64,000 nt of DNA from Sarcophilus harrisii (GCF_902635505.1 NC_045432.1:5887275-5951274); one strand, 5' to 3'; shown: positions 42,301 to 55,300, counted from the stretch's first letter. Notes: generated by a model not told the origin, from the letters alone. Translations and numbers: made by a program.

Positions 42301-43814
42301 TTAATATCCGAGAGAGCCCTAGTCTCGGTGGTACCTCAAAGCCCTTAGCTGAAGCAGTCAGAAGTTAAGGGTGCCAGAGGGAAGAGAGCTGCTCATTTCT
42401 TTAGAATATATCCCATTCATTCACTGGGCACTTGTAAGGCTCTTCATCTTAATATTTTATAAAAATGCTTTTTTAAGCCTGACATGCCATGGTCTAAACC
42501 ACATAACACTCCAACTACAGACGTATCGAGATTTTTTGTAGGACTAAATTGCAGAATTAGAGGGTGCATAAAAAGAGAATAAAGGAAGAAGATAGTTGGG
42601 ACTATGTTAGTGTGTTATGGACCCAAAACAAGTCAACAGTAAACAAAGAAGGGAAAATAGCTCCTCTAATCTCTCGGGATGAAGAGCAATGGGAGAGATG
42701 ACAAAAGAGGGATTGAAACGAGGGGAAAGAAAGGGAGAAATCTCAATTCAGTGATGCCTTGGAGGGAGGTAGCACTAAAGAACATTGCCATGGGAGTGGA
42801 GTGAAGACAGATATTCTATAAATGGAAGACACGAATTTTGCCATGGGTGAATCTGCAGGGATTTGGTGCTCAGAGAGACTACGACCTTGGAGAAAGTGTT
42901 GTACCTCCACAGCCGGCATCCTGCCTTAGGAGGAGGTGAATCACACCTTCTGGGGACAGCTGGCACCCAGAAAGTTGGGAGGACATGGACCCAGAATGAA
43001 CTCATGGTAAATGACAAAGAAAATGATCACAAAAGAAGTCAGTGGGTATAATGAGCTGCACAATCAGGGACATAGGAAAATTTCTATCATTAGGTAACTC
43101 TTCTTTCTTCTCTATGTTCTCCAGGAATTGATACTTCTAAGAGTGAAGCACAGAAGAAACAAGGGATAAGGGAAACATATAAGTGAACAACATTGAGACT
43201 GTTTATAAGAAAGGATTCAAAAGAGGTACCCTGGGAATTTTAATTCCCTGAGGAGTACAGCAACTAAAGGAGAAATAAACCGTAGCAATACAGAGAGAGG
43301 GATGAAAATGAATGCAGCAAATGAGGTAAAGAAACTTTTTTTGGAAAATTTTTGGAAGTAATTCAATCAGAAATTGAAATCTATTAACAAAATACTGATA
43401 AAAAAAGTTGGAGAGAAAAGGAAGGGGATGATACCTGACTGATTAAGCAAGAGAGATAGAGAGAGGAAGAATTAGATAACTAGATACAAGGAAGAAAAAG
43501 GAATTAAGTAAAACTCCAAATCCAGGAAAAGACGTGACAGAGTGTGGGGAAGGACTTATGGGTGAGAAGAGAGCCTGTGGGACTAGAGCTGGCTTCAATT
43601 AAGAAAAAATAATTGAATAGACAAAATATGTCAGAGAAAAACAAAATCTGAATTTTTAAAAGTCACTATTAGAGACAAGAAAGTATGTATAAATCTAAAT
43701 CTCTTAACTTTAAATATGAATGGATTAAACAATCTAATAAAATAAATGAGTGATATCCTGGGTAAAAAATTAAATGCCATTTTAAGTCTCCAGTCATAAG
43801 ACTTCTTTGTCAAA
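42301..43814. other. Unassigned, purine-rich, probably old L1 debris
   Basis: A-rich plus strand of L1-like composition (for example around 43330-43500), but I find no diagnostic L1 phrase. No gene. Confidence 0.3.
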
Positions 43815-44710
43815 TCATAGAATCAGTGTGACAGAGGTGGAAGGGATCTCAGTAGCTAAACAGTCCAACTCTGTCCCATGGAACCAGGAACCCTGGCTGT
43901 GACACCATCCCTAGCAGGGTTATTCTTAGTGGCAAAAGAATAGATTCAAAGTATTGTCCCCACTGGCCTGGGTTCTGAAATTCCACCATTCTTCCTTAAT
44001 TTTTTTTCCATTGGCCCTTGAAAGATTTGGGTCTTCAGGAATTCACTAAGAAAATAAAAAGGTCTAAGAGGGAGAAACCTGTTTCATCAAGGCCTTATAG
44101 AAACAATAGAATACAATATGTATGTGTATGTTTGTGGGGTTGGTTTTTTGGAGGGGGGAAGTGAGGACTGAGAGGTGGGTAGCATCAAACCCAACTACTC
44201 ATTTTTCACAGTTTTATTGGGGATAGGGCCCTGCTTCGGAGGATCTAGGTTTTCTTTGTCATTCATATCAAAGTAGGTAGGTAAAAGCATAATCCATCTG
44301 TTATTCTCGGGAATATTCTCCCCTGCCCTTCCAAGTTTGGGACATGGTACCTGGCAAGAATCTGCTCAAGTTCCTGGCTGGTAGAATTTTTTTTCTCATG
44401 AATCAAGCAAATTCTATGCAATGCCATACTCTTAGGAGGTAGTATCAGATACCTGACTTGTCATGTCAATTGTATGTATCATGAGGATGAAAGATACCTG
44501 GATTGCAATTCAGGTGACTGGGGGCAACTCAATTCTTTCTTTGGCTTCCTCTATAAAATTAAAGGTACAATAGATTTAGAATTAGAAAAGCTCTTAGAGG
44601 TTACTTAATACAATCTCTTATTTTAACAGAAAAGAAAACTGAGGCCCAGAGGGAGGATGTGACTTGTCACACCATTGGTAAATGGCAGAGCCAGGATTTG
44701 AACCAAGACT
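43815..44710 (+). mobile_element. Two CORE-SINE fragments with unassigned DNA between
   Basis: 43815-43890 (tcatagaatcagtgtgacag, ccaactctgtcccatggaac) and 44570-44710 (agaaaactgaggcccagagg, gcagagccaggatttgaacc) are MAR1/MIR-like SINE parts in sense. The roughly 680 bases between them hold nothing I recognise. Confidence 0.65.
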
Positions 44711-44852
44711 CACTAAACCATATCCAAGAACCTTTGTGTATATAGTTTATGGCATCTAACATCTGTAACCCTGAAATTCTGTAATACTATATTGAAAACA
44801 TGGATAAAATTCAAAGGAAAGCATGGGGTAGTGGGGAAAGGGGCCTTCTCAG

Positions 44853-44853
<1 letters not shown>

Positions 44854-44890
<37 letters not shown>
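44854..44890. repeat. (TG)n microsatellite
   Basis: 37 bases of TG repeat. It creates a run of Thr-His in the overlapping minus-strand frame, which is not a gene. Confidence 0.97.
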
Positions 44891-44891
<1 letters not shown>

Positions 44892-44929
44892 GAATTCTGA
44901 AGCAGCAGAACCAAAAAAGGTGGAATGAA

Positions 44930-46510
44930 ACAATTTTCCACACCCAGACAACATAGGAGGTTAGCAGGTAAGGTCTGTTACGGGGTGGTAATGGTAAAGT
45001 CAGACAACTGGCCAGTAGGAGATTACAGGGGACCCTTTGCTAGCGCTGGATAAATGACTGTGTGACATTTCCCATATGCTATTTGGGTCACTTTCAAATA
45101 CAAGACTCAAGAGAAGTATAAACAAGTAAACAGGAAAGAAAAATCATAAGTATTCAACAGGGTGAAACTGTTTATATTTCCATATGGGAAGATGATACTT
45201 GTAACTCTTAAGAACTTTATCATTACTAGCAGAGTTGGGACTATATAGACAGAGGGCATAGTATGAGTTGACTATGATGGGATGATTTTAAAAAATAATA
45301 GTCAGTGGTGAGGAAAAGGGATGTACTGGGAGAAGTGGGAAAGAAGATGTAGAATGGTGTGAAGAGAAGAAAAGACAAGAGAAGAGAGGAGAGGAAAGAA
45401 GAGGAGAGAAAGGCAACATAAGGGAGGAAGTAGTCAGAAGTAAAACAAACTTTTGAGGAGGAACAGAAAAAAGGATAAAGAGAGGAAATAGGATGGGGGA
45501 AATATATAGTTAGTAATTATAAATATGAATGTGAATGGGATAAACTCACCTATAAAACTGAAATAGCAGAATGGATTAAAAAACAGAATACAACATGTTA
45601 TTTATAAGAAACACACTTGAAACACAGAAACATGCACAGAATAAAAATAAAGGGCTGGAGCAGAACCCATTATGCTTCAGCTGAGGTTAAAAAAAAAAGC
45701 AGAGGTAGCAATCAGGATCTCAGACAAAGCAAAAGCAAATATAGACAATTAAAAGAGATAAGCAGGGAATCTACACTGTGCTAAAAGGTACCATAGACAA
45801 TATTACTTAGCAATACTAAATAAATATGCACTAAATGGCACAGCCTCCAAATACTTCAAGGATATATTAAATGAGTTACAGGAAAAAATAGTAAAACTGT
45901 AGTACTGTAAGACCTCAACTTTTCCCTTTCAAACTAGATAAATCTAACCATACAATAAACAAGAAAGAATTTAAAGAGATGAACATAATTTTAGAAAAAT
46001 TAAATATGATCGCATCCTTTTTGTCATAGTGCTATAAAATTTACATTCAATAAAGAGCCATGGAAACAGTTTAAAAATCAACTGGAAACTAAATATTCTA
46101 ATCCCAAAGAATAAGTGGATCAAAGAACAAACCACAGAGACAATAAATATTTTCATTAAAGAGAATTAACAATAATAAGTCAATATACCAAAATTTATGG
46201 GATGCAAAAAAAGCACTTCTTAGGGGAAAATTTATAGCAATAAATGTTTGCATCAATAAAAAGCAAAAATTTCTATCTCTAAATGTGTATATTAATAAAA
46301 GAATGAAAGAACAGATCGATGAATTGGGCATGCAACTAAAAAAACTAGAAAAAGAAAAATTTTAAATCCCCAATTTACACCAAATTGGAAATCTTGAAAA
46401 TCGAGGGATTAATAAAATTGAAAGGAAGAAAATCATTGAACTAATAAATAAAACTAGGAGCTGATTTTATGAACCACCCCCCCATAAAATAAGCTATTGG
46501 TTAACTTGGT
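44930..46510 (+). mobile_element. LINE-1 fragment, sense, ORF2 start and endonuclease part
   Basis: From 45500 the plus strand reads L1 ORF2 text over broken frames: EWIKKQN and ETHLKHRN (the endonuclease QETHL motif, here with a stop before ETHL), IKIKGWS, then [15 protein letters not shown] and [17 protein letters not shown] near 46220-46365 and IELINKTRS near 46435. The 44930-45480 part is likely the same element's upstream region. It stops at about 46510 before the RT core. Old and inactive. Confidence 0.72.
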
Positions 46511-47735
46511 CAAACTGCTGAGACGGGCTACAGAAAGTCACTATTAAGTCACTGATCACAGTGGAATTCCCAGTGAAACCAATGAGATTACAGAACATTA
46601 GCCATGATGATATGAAGGCAACTAATGAACAGAGAACAACTGTTCCCTAAATGAAGAACAACCGTATCTCATCATGGCCTATAAAAGCAAAGTGACCTGA
46701 TTCTTTGGGGCTTTCAGTTCTTTAGGGTTTACATTTTCCCTTGAATCTTCTGACAAAATATAGCAATGGGAAGGGGGAAGGGATTTCTCTCTTTCTACCC
46801 CCACCCCAACCTCATCAGCACCAGGAAGAGCAATGGCAACTTACAGCAGAAGCACACAATTGGGGGAGACATGCTTGCCCATAGCTTGAAAGGCAAATTC
46901 AAGGACAGGCTTCTTAAATCCCAGCCCTTGTGTAAAGGGGAAGGCTGTGGCGGGGGGGGGGGGGGGGGGGGGGGGTGGGATTTTTGGTGGGCCGCGGGGG
47001 GGGGGGGGGGGGGGGGTGTGGATTTGAATTTCTTAGGCAGCAGCATCCTGTCTTCTAGCAGAGAAAGAGACTTTCTGTGTAGCACCAGCTTTGAGAGTTA
47101 CCTTGTGGCTAACTCCACGTTTGAGAGTTCCTGAGTTCAAGAATGGAGGTCCTTCACCTAGAGAGAGATTTCCAGATGCAGTATACCCTTTAAAGAAGAA
47201 GTCCACATGGTTCCTGCTTAGCATCCAACTTGGAGAGCAAAGACAGACTGTGAATTGGATAATCCAAGTTCAGAGAGTAGGGATTTGTTTGTTCAGCAAG
47301 TTCCAAAGCATAGTGCCTTTTCAGGGAGTTGAATCCAGAATGGCGCTACAGTAAAGGTAAGACTTATCAAGCAAGAGTTTCATTGCCATGACACCAAAGC
47401 CAAGTTCAGTTCCCTTTGTGAATGGGGGTATAGGGCAAGCTGAGAGGTTCTTTGAATGTTTAATAGTCCTGCATTTGGCAACAGGCTCCTGGTTTTTCTA
47501 TAGGGGGTGAATCAAGGCTCTCTCACAACCAGTATTGTTGACAACCATATTGTACACTGAGTACTTGCTTGAGAGTTGATGGTTCCCATTACCACATATC
47601 TGGGGAAACTTCTCTACAAACTACTTTGGAGAATATCCTAGGGAGGGCAAAAAGCCAAAAGAAGTCAAGACCTCAGCATGGAACCTGAGTTATGGAAGCC
47701 TCACGGCCTTGGCTAGAGGAGGGGATGAAAATAGG
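46511..47735. other. Unassigned DNA with two G homopolymers
   Basis: CCAAT (46578) and tataaaa (about 46680) occur 100 bases apart, as in a promoter or LTR U3, but no LTR ends are visible. The rest has no gene. The 122-codon frame at 46766-47134 is a Gly run made by the poly-G tracts. Confidence 0.35.
46952..47016. repeat. Two poly-G runs (24 and 21 bases)
   Basis: G24 at 46952-46975 and G21 at 46996-47016, only 20 bases apart. The G-rich spacer (ggtgggccgcg) adds to quadruplex potential. Run lengths may be assembly estimates. Confidence 0.9.
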
Positions 47736-47739
47736 TCAG

Positions 47740-47840
47740 GGGCAAAATTGGTGACACTGGGCAAGGCCAGTTCCTTCTCTATAAAATGAGAGGGGTGGGC
47801 TACATGGTCTTGAAAGTTCTAGTCCTAGTTGGAGTAATAC
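47740..47840 (+). mobile_element. SINE fragment (CORE-like)
   Basis: 'ggtgacactgggcaaggcca', 'cttctctataaaatgagagg' and 'gcttgaaagttc'-like text suggest a MIR/MAR-like SINE middle. Degraded. Confidence 0.5.
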
Positions 47841-47985
47841 TCCAATCCTAAGAGATGAAAAAAAAATCTCATTCATTTGCTTAGAAACACTACCCCAGTT
47901 CTCTCCCTTCTCCCAACCTTCCACATGTATCCCTAAGCTAACCTGGAGAAAATTTGAGCTTTGACTTTCTGAGGTTTTCTTTTCT

Positions 47986-47986
47986 T

Positions 47987-48018
<32 letters not shown>

Positions 48019-48032
48019 TGTGTGTGAGTGTG
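47986..48032. repeat. (TC)n(TG)n compound microsatellite
   Basis: TC repeat to 48000 followed by TG repeat to about 48032. Confidence 0.96.
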
Positions 48033-48242
48033 CATGTTCCAGTTCATATTTGTAATTTCAGTGGTGTGGGGGAAACTCCTAGCATAGAAAATCCCTCGGT
48101 CAATACAGATTTATAGTCTTAGAAAGTGTCAATGACAATTACAAATAAATGACATGTCTAGGGATACCCACAGTCAGGGTGGCTCAGAGACAGGTCTTCC
48201 AGACTTCAAGGCCAGCTCTCTCTCTTTGACACCATGCTGTGT

Positions 48243-48252
48243 CATACACATG

Positions 48253-48293
<41 letters not shown>

Positions 48294-48307
48294 ACACACA
48301 CACACAC
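48243..48307. repeat. (CA)n microsatellite with CG core
   Basis: 65 bases of unbroken pyrimidine-purine alternation, with cacgcgcgcac near the left end. The long minus-strand frame across it (48184-48816) reads poly Cys-Val and is not a gene. Confidence 0.96.
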
Positions 48308-48329
48308 TGATTTACATTCACATGTACCT

Positions 48330-49195
48330 GTGCATTTAAAGCTAGTATAGACCTTCCAGATAATCTAGTTTGATCCTTCAGTTTACAGATGAGCAAATGG
48401 GGCCCAAGAAGAGAAAAGTATCTTTGCCCAATTTCACCTAACTGTGAGCAACAGAGCTGGGCTTGCCTGTAGGTCCTCCAGCTCTCCCTACTCTGAGGTT
48501 GCCATTCTCTTGGCCTTGCCCCTTCTAGATGCTCAGGCTTCAACATCTGTATCACACTGGCCATATTTGCCCAGGGCAAGTGGATGCGTTGCACCTGGGT
48601 TGGTGCACCAGTGGGTATTGGCAGAGAGAGCCATCGCAGCAAAGTCTCTGGTCTGACTCCCCATAGCTTGTGTCCAGGAGGCCCAAAGGGCGGCTCCAGA
48701 GGCTGGGGTGGGAGGACTACCAGCAGGGTTCTCTGCAGTAGGCTGCAGTGGGTTGCTTCTTCCCTCCCCCAGCTCAAGTTTGCTTGGTCTATCCCGGGCT
48801 CTGACCACGCTCCCATCCCATGAGAGGGGCACCTTCACTAGATAGTCCAAGGACCACTCAGGGTGATCAGAATGCCCACTGGACTCAGGATCCAGACTCC
48901 TCCCTCATTTCACTGCTGTCATCTCCTGAAGGCTGGCCAGGGTGTGAGCTCCACGCTATTGACAGCCATCCAGGATGACAGTTAATATAAAATAGACAAC
49001 CAACTCTAGAGTCTTGTTCTAGGTAGCACAGGATCCTAGACCGAGTTGGAGGAAAGGATCCTCAAGGTCATAAGGTTCAACCTCTTCATTTTAGTGAAGT
49101 CTAGAGAAGATAAGTGTGGCTTACTCAAGTCACACAGGTAAGAAGTGTCTGAGGCAGGATTCAAACCCAATATTTCTGATCCCAGCCGACACATC
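48330..49195 (+). mobile_element. Two CORE-SINE copies flanking unassigned DNA
   Basis: 48335-48520 (agataatctagtttgatcct, cagagctgggcttgcctgta) and 49035-49190 (ctcaaggtcataaggttcaa, gtctgaggcaggattcaaac) are sense MAR1/MIR-like SINEs. I see no gene or repeat in 48540-49030. Confidence 0.65.
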
Positions 49196-49594
49196 CCCCG
49201 CTTCTCTCTGACTGAAGGGCCAATTATCGGCCAGTAAACCATTTCTCCCTCGTCCCTAGGTTCTTGGCATCCCATGCTCAGCGGGGCACACAACAAAGGT
49301 GCACCTTCAAGCATGCCCCAGGCCTGCTTTGTTCACACTTTGGCCTGCCTCTCATCAGTCCATTCCTGCTTAGTGTTCTGCAGGGCTTGAGTTTTCTGTT
49401 CATCTACTTGGACGTAGTCAACTCGATGCTCTTCTGAAATCAGAGGTTTCTGTAAGGGAAGAACAGACCAGTTTGCATCAGCTAAGATCAAAGCGTTCAG
49501 AGCCTTCCGCTCTCCTCTCATCCTGGACACCGGTGCTCTTCACACTCCCCTTAGTCTCAGAAGGTAACATGATACGACTACATATTATTTTTAT
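49196..49594. other. Unassigned gene-free DNA
   Basis: No recognisable feature. Confidence 0.3.
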
Positions 49595-50720
49595 GGTTGA
49601 AGTTTTATTGTTAAGTACCTACTGTGTGTCAGGTCCTGGAGTCCTGGGGACCTAGAGACAAGAGGGAGAGCCTCCTGGTCTCCAGGAGCCTTGATCTGAA
49701 CTGGAGAGACAACATGTCAAAACATGCAAAACGGTGGTAGGGAGGGAGAAAGGAAAGAAGAAAGGTCTTCATAGCAACCGAAGGATTGAGAAAGGCAGAA
49801 GATGGAGCTAGAGTGAAGTCTTAAAGGAAACCAGGGATTCAGAGAGGTCATATTGAGGAAGGAGGTCATTATAGGCATGGGAAAGATGTTATGCAAAAGC
49901 ATGAGGTTGGCAGAAATGGGAAGAAGGCCATTTTGGCTGTCCCACACAGTGCAGCACGTATAATAAGAGAATAATGTATAAGAAGGCTGGCCAGGTCGTA
50001 AAGAGCTTGAAGTATCAAATCAAGGGGTTTATCTGAGCTTGGAGGCATGAGCGACCGGTAGAGTTTGTTGAATAGAGGGTGACATGGTCAGAAGTGAACT
50101 TCAGCAGCTATGAGGAGGATGGATTAGAACCAGGAGGCTATTCCAGGAGTCCAGGTAAAAAGTGATGAACGATTGAAGGGAACAGTGGCCATGCAAGTGC
50201 AAAAAAAAGAACAAATCCAAAACATACTGAGGAGGGAAAATCAAGAACACTGACGACTGATTGGATACAGAGATCGAAAGAAAGTCAAAAGTCAAAGATG
50301 ATACTGAGGTCACAAGCCTGGATGACTGAGATGGTGGAGAGCTCTCAGCAATAATAGGAAAATTCCCAAGAGGAGAGTTTTGGGGGGCAAGGCAACAGTG
50401 TGTTGAGGACACACAGAGATTGCCATCAGGTGGTGGTTGGTGATGCAGGCCTGACACCCAAAGAGAGAGCCTAGAAACTGGAATCTAAATTTGGGATTCA
50501 TCAGCATAGGGACAATAATTGAGCTCATGGGAGTTGATGACATCAATGAATGAGATGGTGTGAAGAAAAAAAAAAGAAATCCCAGGACAGAGCCTTAGGG
50601 AACACCCATAATTACTAGGCTAAAGATAGAAGAAGACCCAACAAAAGAGAGAGAAAAGAAGCTGTCAGCTATTTAGGAGGCGTGAGGAGAGAGCATGGCT
50701 TGATATAAGCCAGACTTGCA
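49595..50720 (-). mobile_element. L2 LINE, 3' third, antisense
   Basis: Antisense L2 order: 'ttattgttaagtacctactg', 'aaaggaaaccagggattcag', 'ttgaatagagggtgacatgg', 'aggctattccaggagtccag', 'gagctcatgggagttgatga' and 'cccaggacagagccttaggg'. About 1.1 kb, covering the same part as 7815-9480 but uninterrupted. No intact frame. Confidence 0.8.
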
Positions 50721-50724
50721 AGTG

Positions 50725-52535
50725 TATACACCCATAGAGTGAGATTCCTCAAGACAGAAGGAAAAAATGACTGGGACAAATGTAAAGGCCATAGCTTTTT
50801 GAATAATTACTATGCTATGAAAAAAATGAACCAGAAATTCCTATCTGTGAATTTCCCAGATATCATGGATTCCAGAGCACCACCAGAATGGTTCAGAAGA
50901 GAAAATAAACTTGTACAGTAAGATATTGGAGGGGGGATTGGGTCAGAAATGAAAGTTTTTAATACAGAATTAAAGAAGACAAACAACAAAGTAGAAAAAT
51001 GAGAACGCATGATAGAGAGTCTCGCCAAAGAATTAGTTACTATGAAAGAAGGACAGATTTGTAACTGAAACATATAGAAACGGAAGAAAACGTGGCAAAA
51101 GAGCTACAAAAAGCAATCATTTGAAAAGAAGACACAAGCCAAGTGATGAAAGTAAAGTCAATTATAGTAATTCAGGATTACTCTGCAGCCTTACAAAATT
51201 GCAGAAGAGAATAGCATAAGATATTTCAAAAAAATAAAGGAACAAGTTGCAACTCAAAACGTCTTGCAAAATTGAACCCGATCATCAATGAAAGACCATG
51301 AACAACAATAAAAAAAACCCAAGCATTTGAGAAATTCTTACAAAAAAGAAAAATTAAAAACTCCTATAAGTTAACAGAATATCCAATTTATAAACCTTCA
51401 AAACAAGAGAAACACAAAAAGGGAAAATAAATATAATTATCAAGAAAGGATTAAGTAATAGAACCAATTCTTTCATGTTGTTATCATTTGCTCTTTTTAA
51501 AGTAACTTGGACTAATAGGTAAAATCCAGAACAAAGGATCATTCAAGAGACAAAAAAACCCTAATCAACTGAAGAATTAAGGGAATCTTCAAGAAAGAAA
51601 AGAGGGTAAAGCTAAATTAGCATTCTGTTGGCCACATCCCATGATCTCCTATAAGTAAAACAATATCGTATGTGGGAAAAAAATAAGACAATGACAAGTT
51701 GCTCTAGTGTGTAAAGAGGAGCTAAAGAAGCACCTACACTTACATATATCCCAGATATAAACAGAGAAATAGCTATTTTCCTAATTCATCAATAAGAATG
51801 GGCAGCTATGGGGTCATAGAATAAAAGCAATGAATGGGGAGGGACTAGAATGGGGGTATTAGGAGAGTCTCACCCCCCAAAAAGAAATGAAACAGTGGAT
51901 TCCTATGGGAGTGGAGAGGAGGGAATTCTATGCAGTGGCAAAAGACAGGGGCATTATAATGGGTGTTGTCTGGGGTAAGTAGGAATAATAGAAGACAATT
52001 GCCTCCAAACCAAGCTTGTGCTACCCAGAACTGTATCTTACTCCAAGAGAAGGGACACATGGGTTATCAAAGGCAACCAGCACCCAAGGTGGCAGTAACA
52101 AGGGTCCCAGACCCAGAGATAGAATGCCCTGGCCAAGTGGTAAGAAATCATGGGGAAGGCAGAGAGGTTGTCTGGGTTTCCCGATTGTTACACAAAAACC
52201 TCCCATCAAATGAGATAGCTTCCTTAAAGAAATGTTATTTCTAAATAAGTCATAGCAAAAGGTCCAAAAAAATAAGGAAGCAACCGGCCAACAAACGAAT
52301 AAATGAATTCTCAATAGAAAAAGAAAATGGGATAAGATTTGTATGTCCATTAACATTAAAGTGAAATAGAGAAGAGAGTTCAAATATGACAACCCTGAAA
52401 TTCTACTTCTCATGAAAGCCGGAGCAAATTTTATTAAATACTCAAAGGAAATTCACAATAAGCAGAAACAAAATAAAAAGAATTAGTGTCATAGCCACAA
52501 GGCTATGCTAACATTCCAGCCTCTAATTGTATTGA
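50725..52535. other. A-rich degenerate DNA, probably old retroelement
   Basis: A-rich plus strand with L1-like composition and short broken frames (60-130 codons on both strands, no motif I can name). I cannot assign an element. Confidence 0.3.
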
Positions 52536-52539
52536 AATC

Positions 52540-52915
52540 ATAGAATTATCAAAACTATTTGGTGCTGGTTAAAAATGAGAAAATAGATCACTGGAATATT
52601 CAGTTTAGATAAATAAGATTCAGAAACAATCAAACTCAAAACCCCAGCATTCACTAACTGAAGAAGAAGGATTCTATAGGAAGCTAGAAAGCAGCCTGAC
52701 AGACTGCAACGGAGGATTAGTGTGCCATAAGAAATAATGAGTCAAACTTCTTGCACAACACATCTAATGTAGAATATATTTAATAAGATTGCACACATTG
52801 GTTGCCGTCTTGGGGAGGGAGAAAAAACACTGTAGAATTCAAAATCTAACAAAAGTAAATATTGTAAACTATCTTTACATGTAATTAGGAAAAGTAAAAT
52901 ACTATTAAGTGGGAA
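52540..52915 (+). mobile_element. LINE-1 fragment: ORF2 piece plus 3' UTR
   Basis: 'tcaaaactatttggtgctgg' and 'gatcactggaatattcagtt' match the ORF2 KTIWYWL segment. 'attgcacacattggttgccg', 'aaactatctttacatgtaat' and the A-rich end are the 3' terminus. A large internal part is deleted. Confidence 0.7.
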
Positions 52916-52919
52916 AAAA

Positions 52920-54840
52920 TAAAACTAAGAAATAACGAATCAACAAATTCAATGAGAAACTATAGCAAATGACTTCATTCGCTTTAGAGCTGCAGAAAAA
53001 GTCAGCCAGTTTCTCCCACGGAGAAAAGCCAGTAAGGCATAGCATAGCCTCCCAGTACCATCCGAAACTGCCAGAGACATCTGTAGCATGCAATAATCTA
53101 TACCCAGAGGCACTAGGAAAAGAGAACTCATTTGAGAAAGCTTCAGGGTGCAGAACCTTGAAAACCCCAGGGAGTAGTCGCACCAATCAGTGCCACGCCA
53201 ACCCAAATTACATGGCACCTCAGTGCACGTGTTTTAGATGGCCCAGGTTTAGGAGTGCTGAGCACACTAAGACTAACTCCATAACAACTGTAGGCAAAGA
53301 CTCCAGGGAAAAAATGAATTCTCCACAAGAGTTATATGAGTACCTGGGAGAAATAAAGCAAGAAGTCTAAAAATGAAACAAAAGCTCTGAAGAATAGTTT
53401 AGAGGAGAAACTCTTTCAAAAAATCCTAAATTAAATAAAACTACCCAAATCTATTAGAACCAGAGGGCAAAGTGAAGATGGGAAGACTTCACTATTCTCC
53501 TCCTGAAAAAGAGACCCCAAAAGGAAAAGTCCCAGGAAAAATGTCATAGCCAAAATCCAGAGCTGCCACATCAAAGGAGAAAAAAACTACATCCAGAAAG
53601 AAGCAGTTCAGATAGCAAAGAATCGGTCAGGTTCACACAAGACCTGGTAGTGTTTACTAAAAACCAAAGGAGAGCTTGGAATATAATAGTCCAAAAAGCA
53701 AAACACAAGGCTTACTATCGAGAATAACTTGCTCTGCAAAGTTGAGTAGAGGAAGGAGTATGGGAAGGGAAATGGGCCTTTAATGAAACAGAGGATTTTC
53801 AAGCATTTCCAATTTTTAAAAAAATGCCAAAGCCTTATGGATAGGAATTTTGAAAAACAACACAAGAGTCCAGAGAAACTAGAGAGGCCAATTTGTTAGG
53901 GGATGGATATGAGAGTGCATGCTACTAGGTGGAAAAGAAACTAGTGTCTCAGCAGAATCTTGATGCCTTCAAAAGGTACTGAAAACTAAAGAAGTAAAAA
54001 AGGAAGTTCTGGGGGTTTTGAGAGTCTGTATTGGGGAAAGAGAAGGGAAGCTAAAAGGAGAAGTCTACTCGGGTGTGCAGGTAAATGTTTTAACAACTAG
54101 CTCTCTGGAAAAACACACACACACACTATACACTTTGAAGTTTAACTGTACTATTAACATTTTCTTCATCACTTTCTTAAGTCTAGTTTAAAGGTTAATA
54201 CATTATGGGTCCCCAGGCCATATTTGACTTCTGGTGGCAGCTAGATAAGACTAGTTTTTACATTTTTAAATACAATCAAACTTTATTTTAAAATGTAAAA
54301 ACAATTCACAGCTCTTGGGTTGTCCAAAAACAGGTGGTGAACCATAGTTTTGCTGACCCCCAGACAATCGACAGAATAATAAACCAAGTCCTGATTCGTA
54401 GCAGTTGCCAATTTCCACATAAATGTTCACCTTCGATATTTAGCGATTGTTAAATTGGCTCTGAAGAGCCAGGCTGAGCTGGTTCCAGCACACCCCTGGA
54501 TATATTGTAGAAATGAAGACGGGGATGGATTTACTATTTTCCATCACTGGAATATAGTAGAATAACATATAATTATGGAGGAAAGAGTGGGAGGAATGGA
54601 CGCCTGCTGAATCTTACTTCTTATGTGGAATAAACAAAAGAGAACTGAACATACAACACACACCGTTTAGCGAAAATCCGCCTCAAACTTAACAGGAAAC
54701 CAGTAGGGGAGGGGATGGAAAGGGAAAGATAACACCAAAGGGGAAAAAGTCACAAGTAAAACAAACTTCCTGATCCTGAAGGGGGGATTAAACGGTGGTT
54801 AGGGGAAGGGAGGAGAGGAATAAAAGAAAAGAAGAATCTA
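52920..54840. other. A-rich degenerate DNA, probably old retroelement
   Basis: Short frames only. Plus-strand text such as 'ccaaaatccagagctgccac' and 'agcagttcagatagcaaaga' at 53550-53620 is of a kind I associate with abundant marsupial retroelements, but I cannot name the family. No gene. Confidence 0.3.
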
Positions 54841-54844
54841 AGGA

Positions 54845-55300
54845 GGTGACTTAGATTGTCTCTTAGGCATTTGAGGAATAGCTAAGAAATTGTGGCATAT
54901 TAATATAATGGAATGTCTTTGTGTCGTAAGAAGCAACCAAAAAAAAAAAAAAAAGACAATTTCAGGGAATCCTGGCTAGCACAAAATGAGGCAAAGTGAA
55001 GGGAGTTGAATCAGAAGAATAATATATACAAAGCAACAACGGTTTTTTTTAAAGGCTAAAGAACCCTGGCAGGGACACTGCCCCACCTCTCTCCTGAAAA
55101 CCAATGGTGAAGAAGGATGGTGCCTACCTGTTGCCAATGAAGGGATGGACTCGGGGAGCGGAGGGAGACAGCCATTCTCGGACCCTGTGTGGACTGCTTT
55201 TGCTTGACTTCACTTAACTTTTACAAGTCGTCCCCCCCCCCACTATTCTTACTTTTAGTTAATGGGAGAGGGAAGAATAGAGAGAATTGAGGGAGCTAGG
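54845..55300 (+). mobile_element. LINE-1 3' end, older subfamily
   Basis: 'gctaagaaattgtggcatat', 'ataatggaatgtctttgtgt', 'gaggcaaagtgaagggagtt' and 'gatggactcggggagcggag' follow the order of an L1 ORF2 end and 3' UTR. More diverged than the L1 at 27521. Confidence 0.7.

Noticed and set aside
46766-47134. Glycine-rich open frame
   Set aside because: Produced by the two poly-G tracts.
48184-48816. 210-codon minus-strand open frame
   Set aside because: Crosses the CA repeat (Cys-Val run) and a SINE; no domain.
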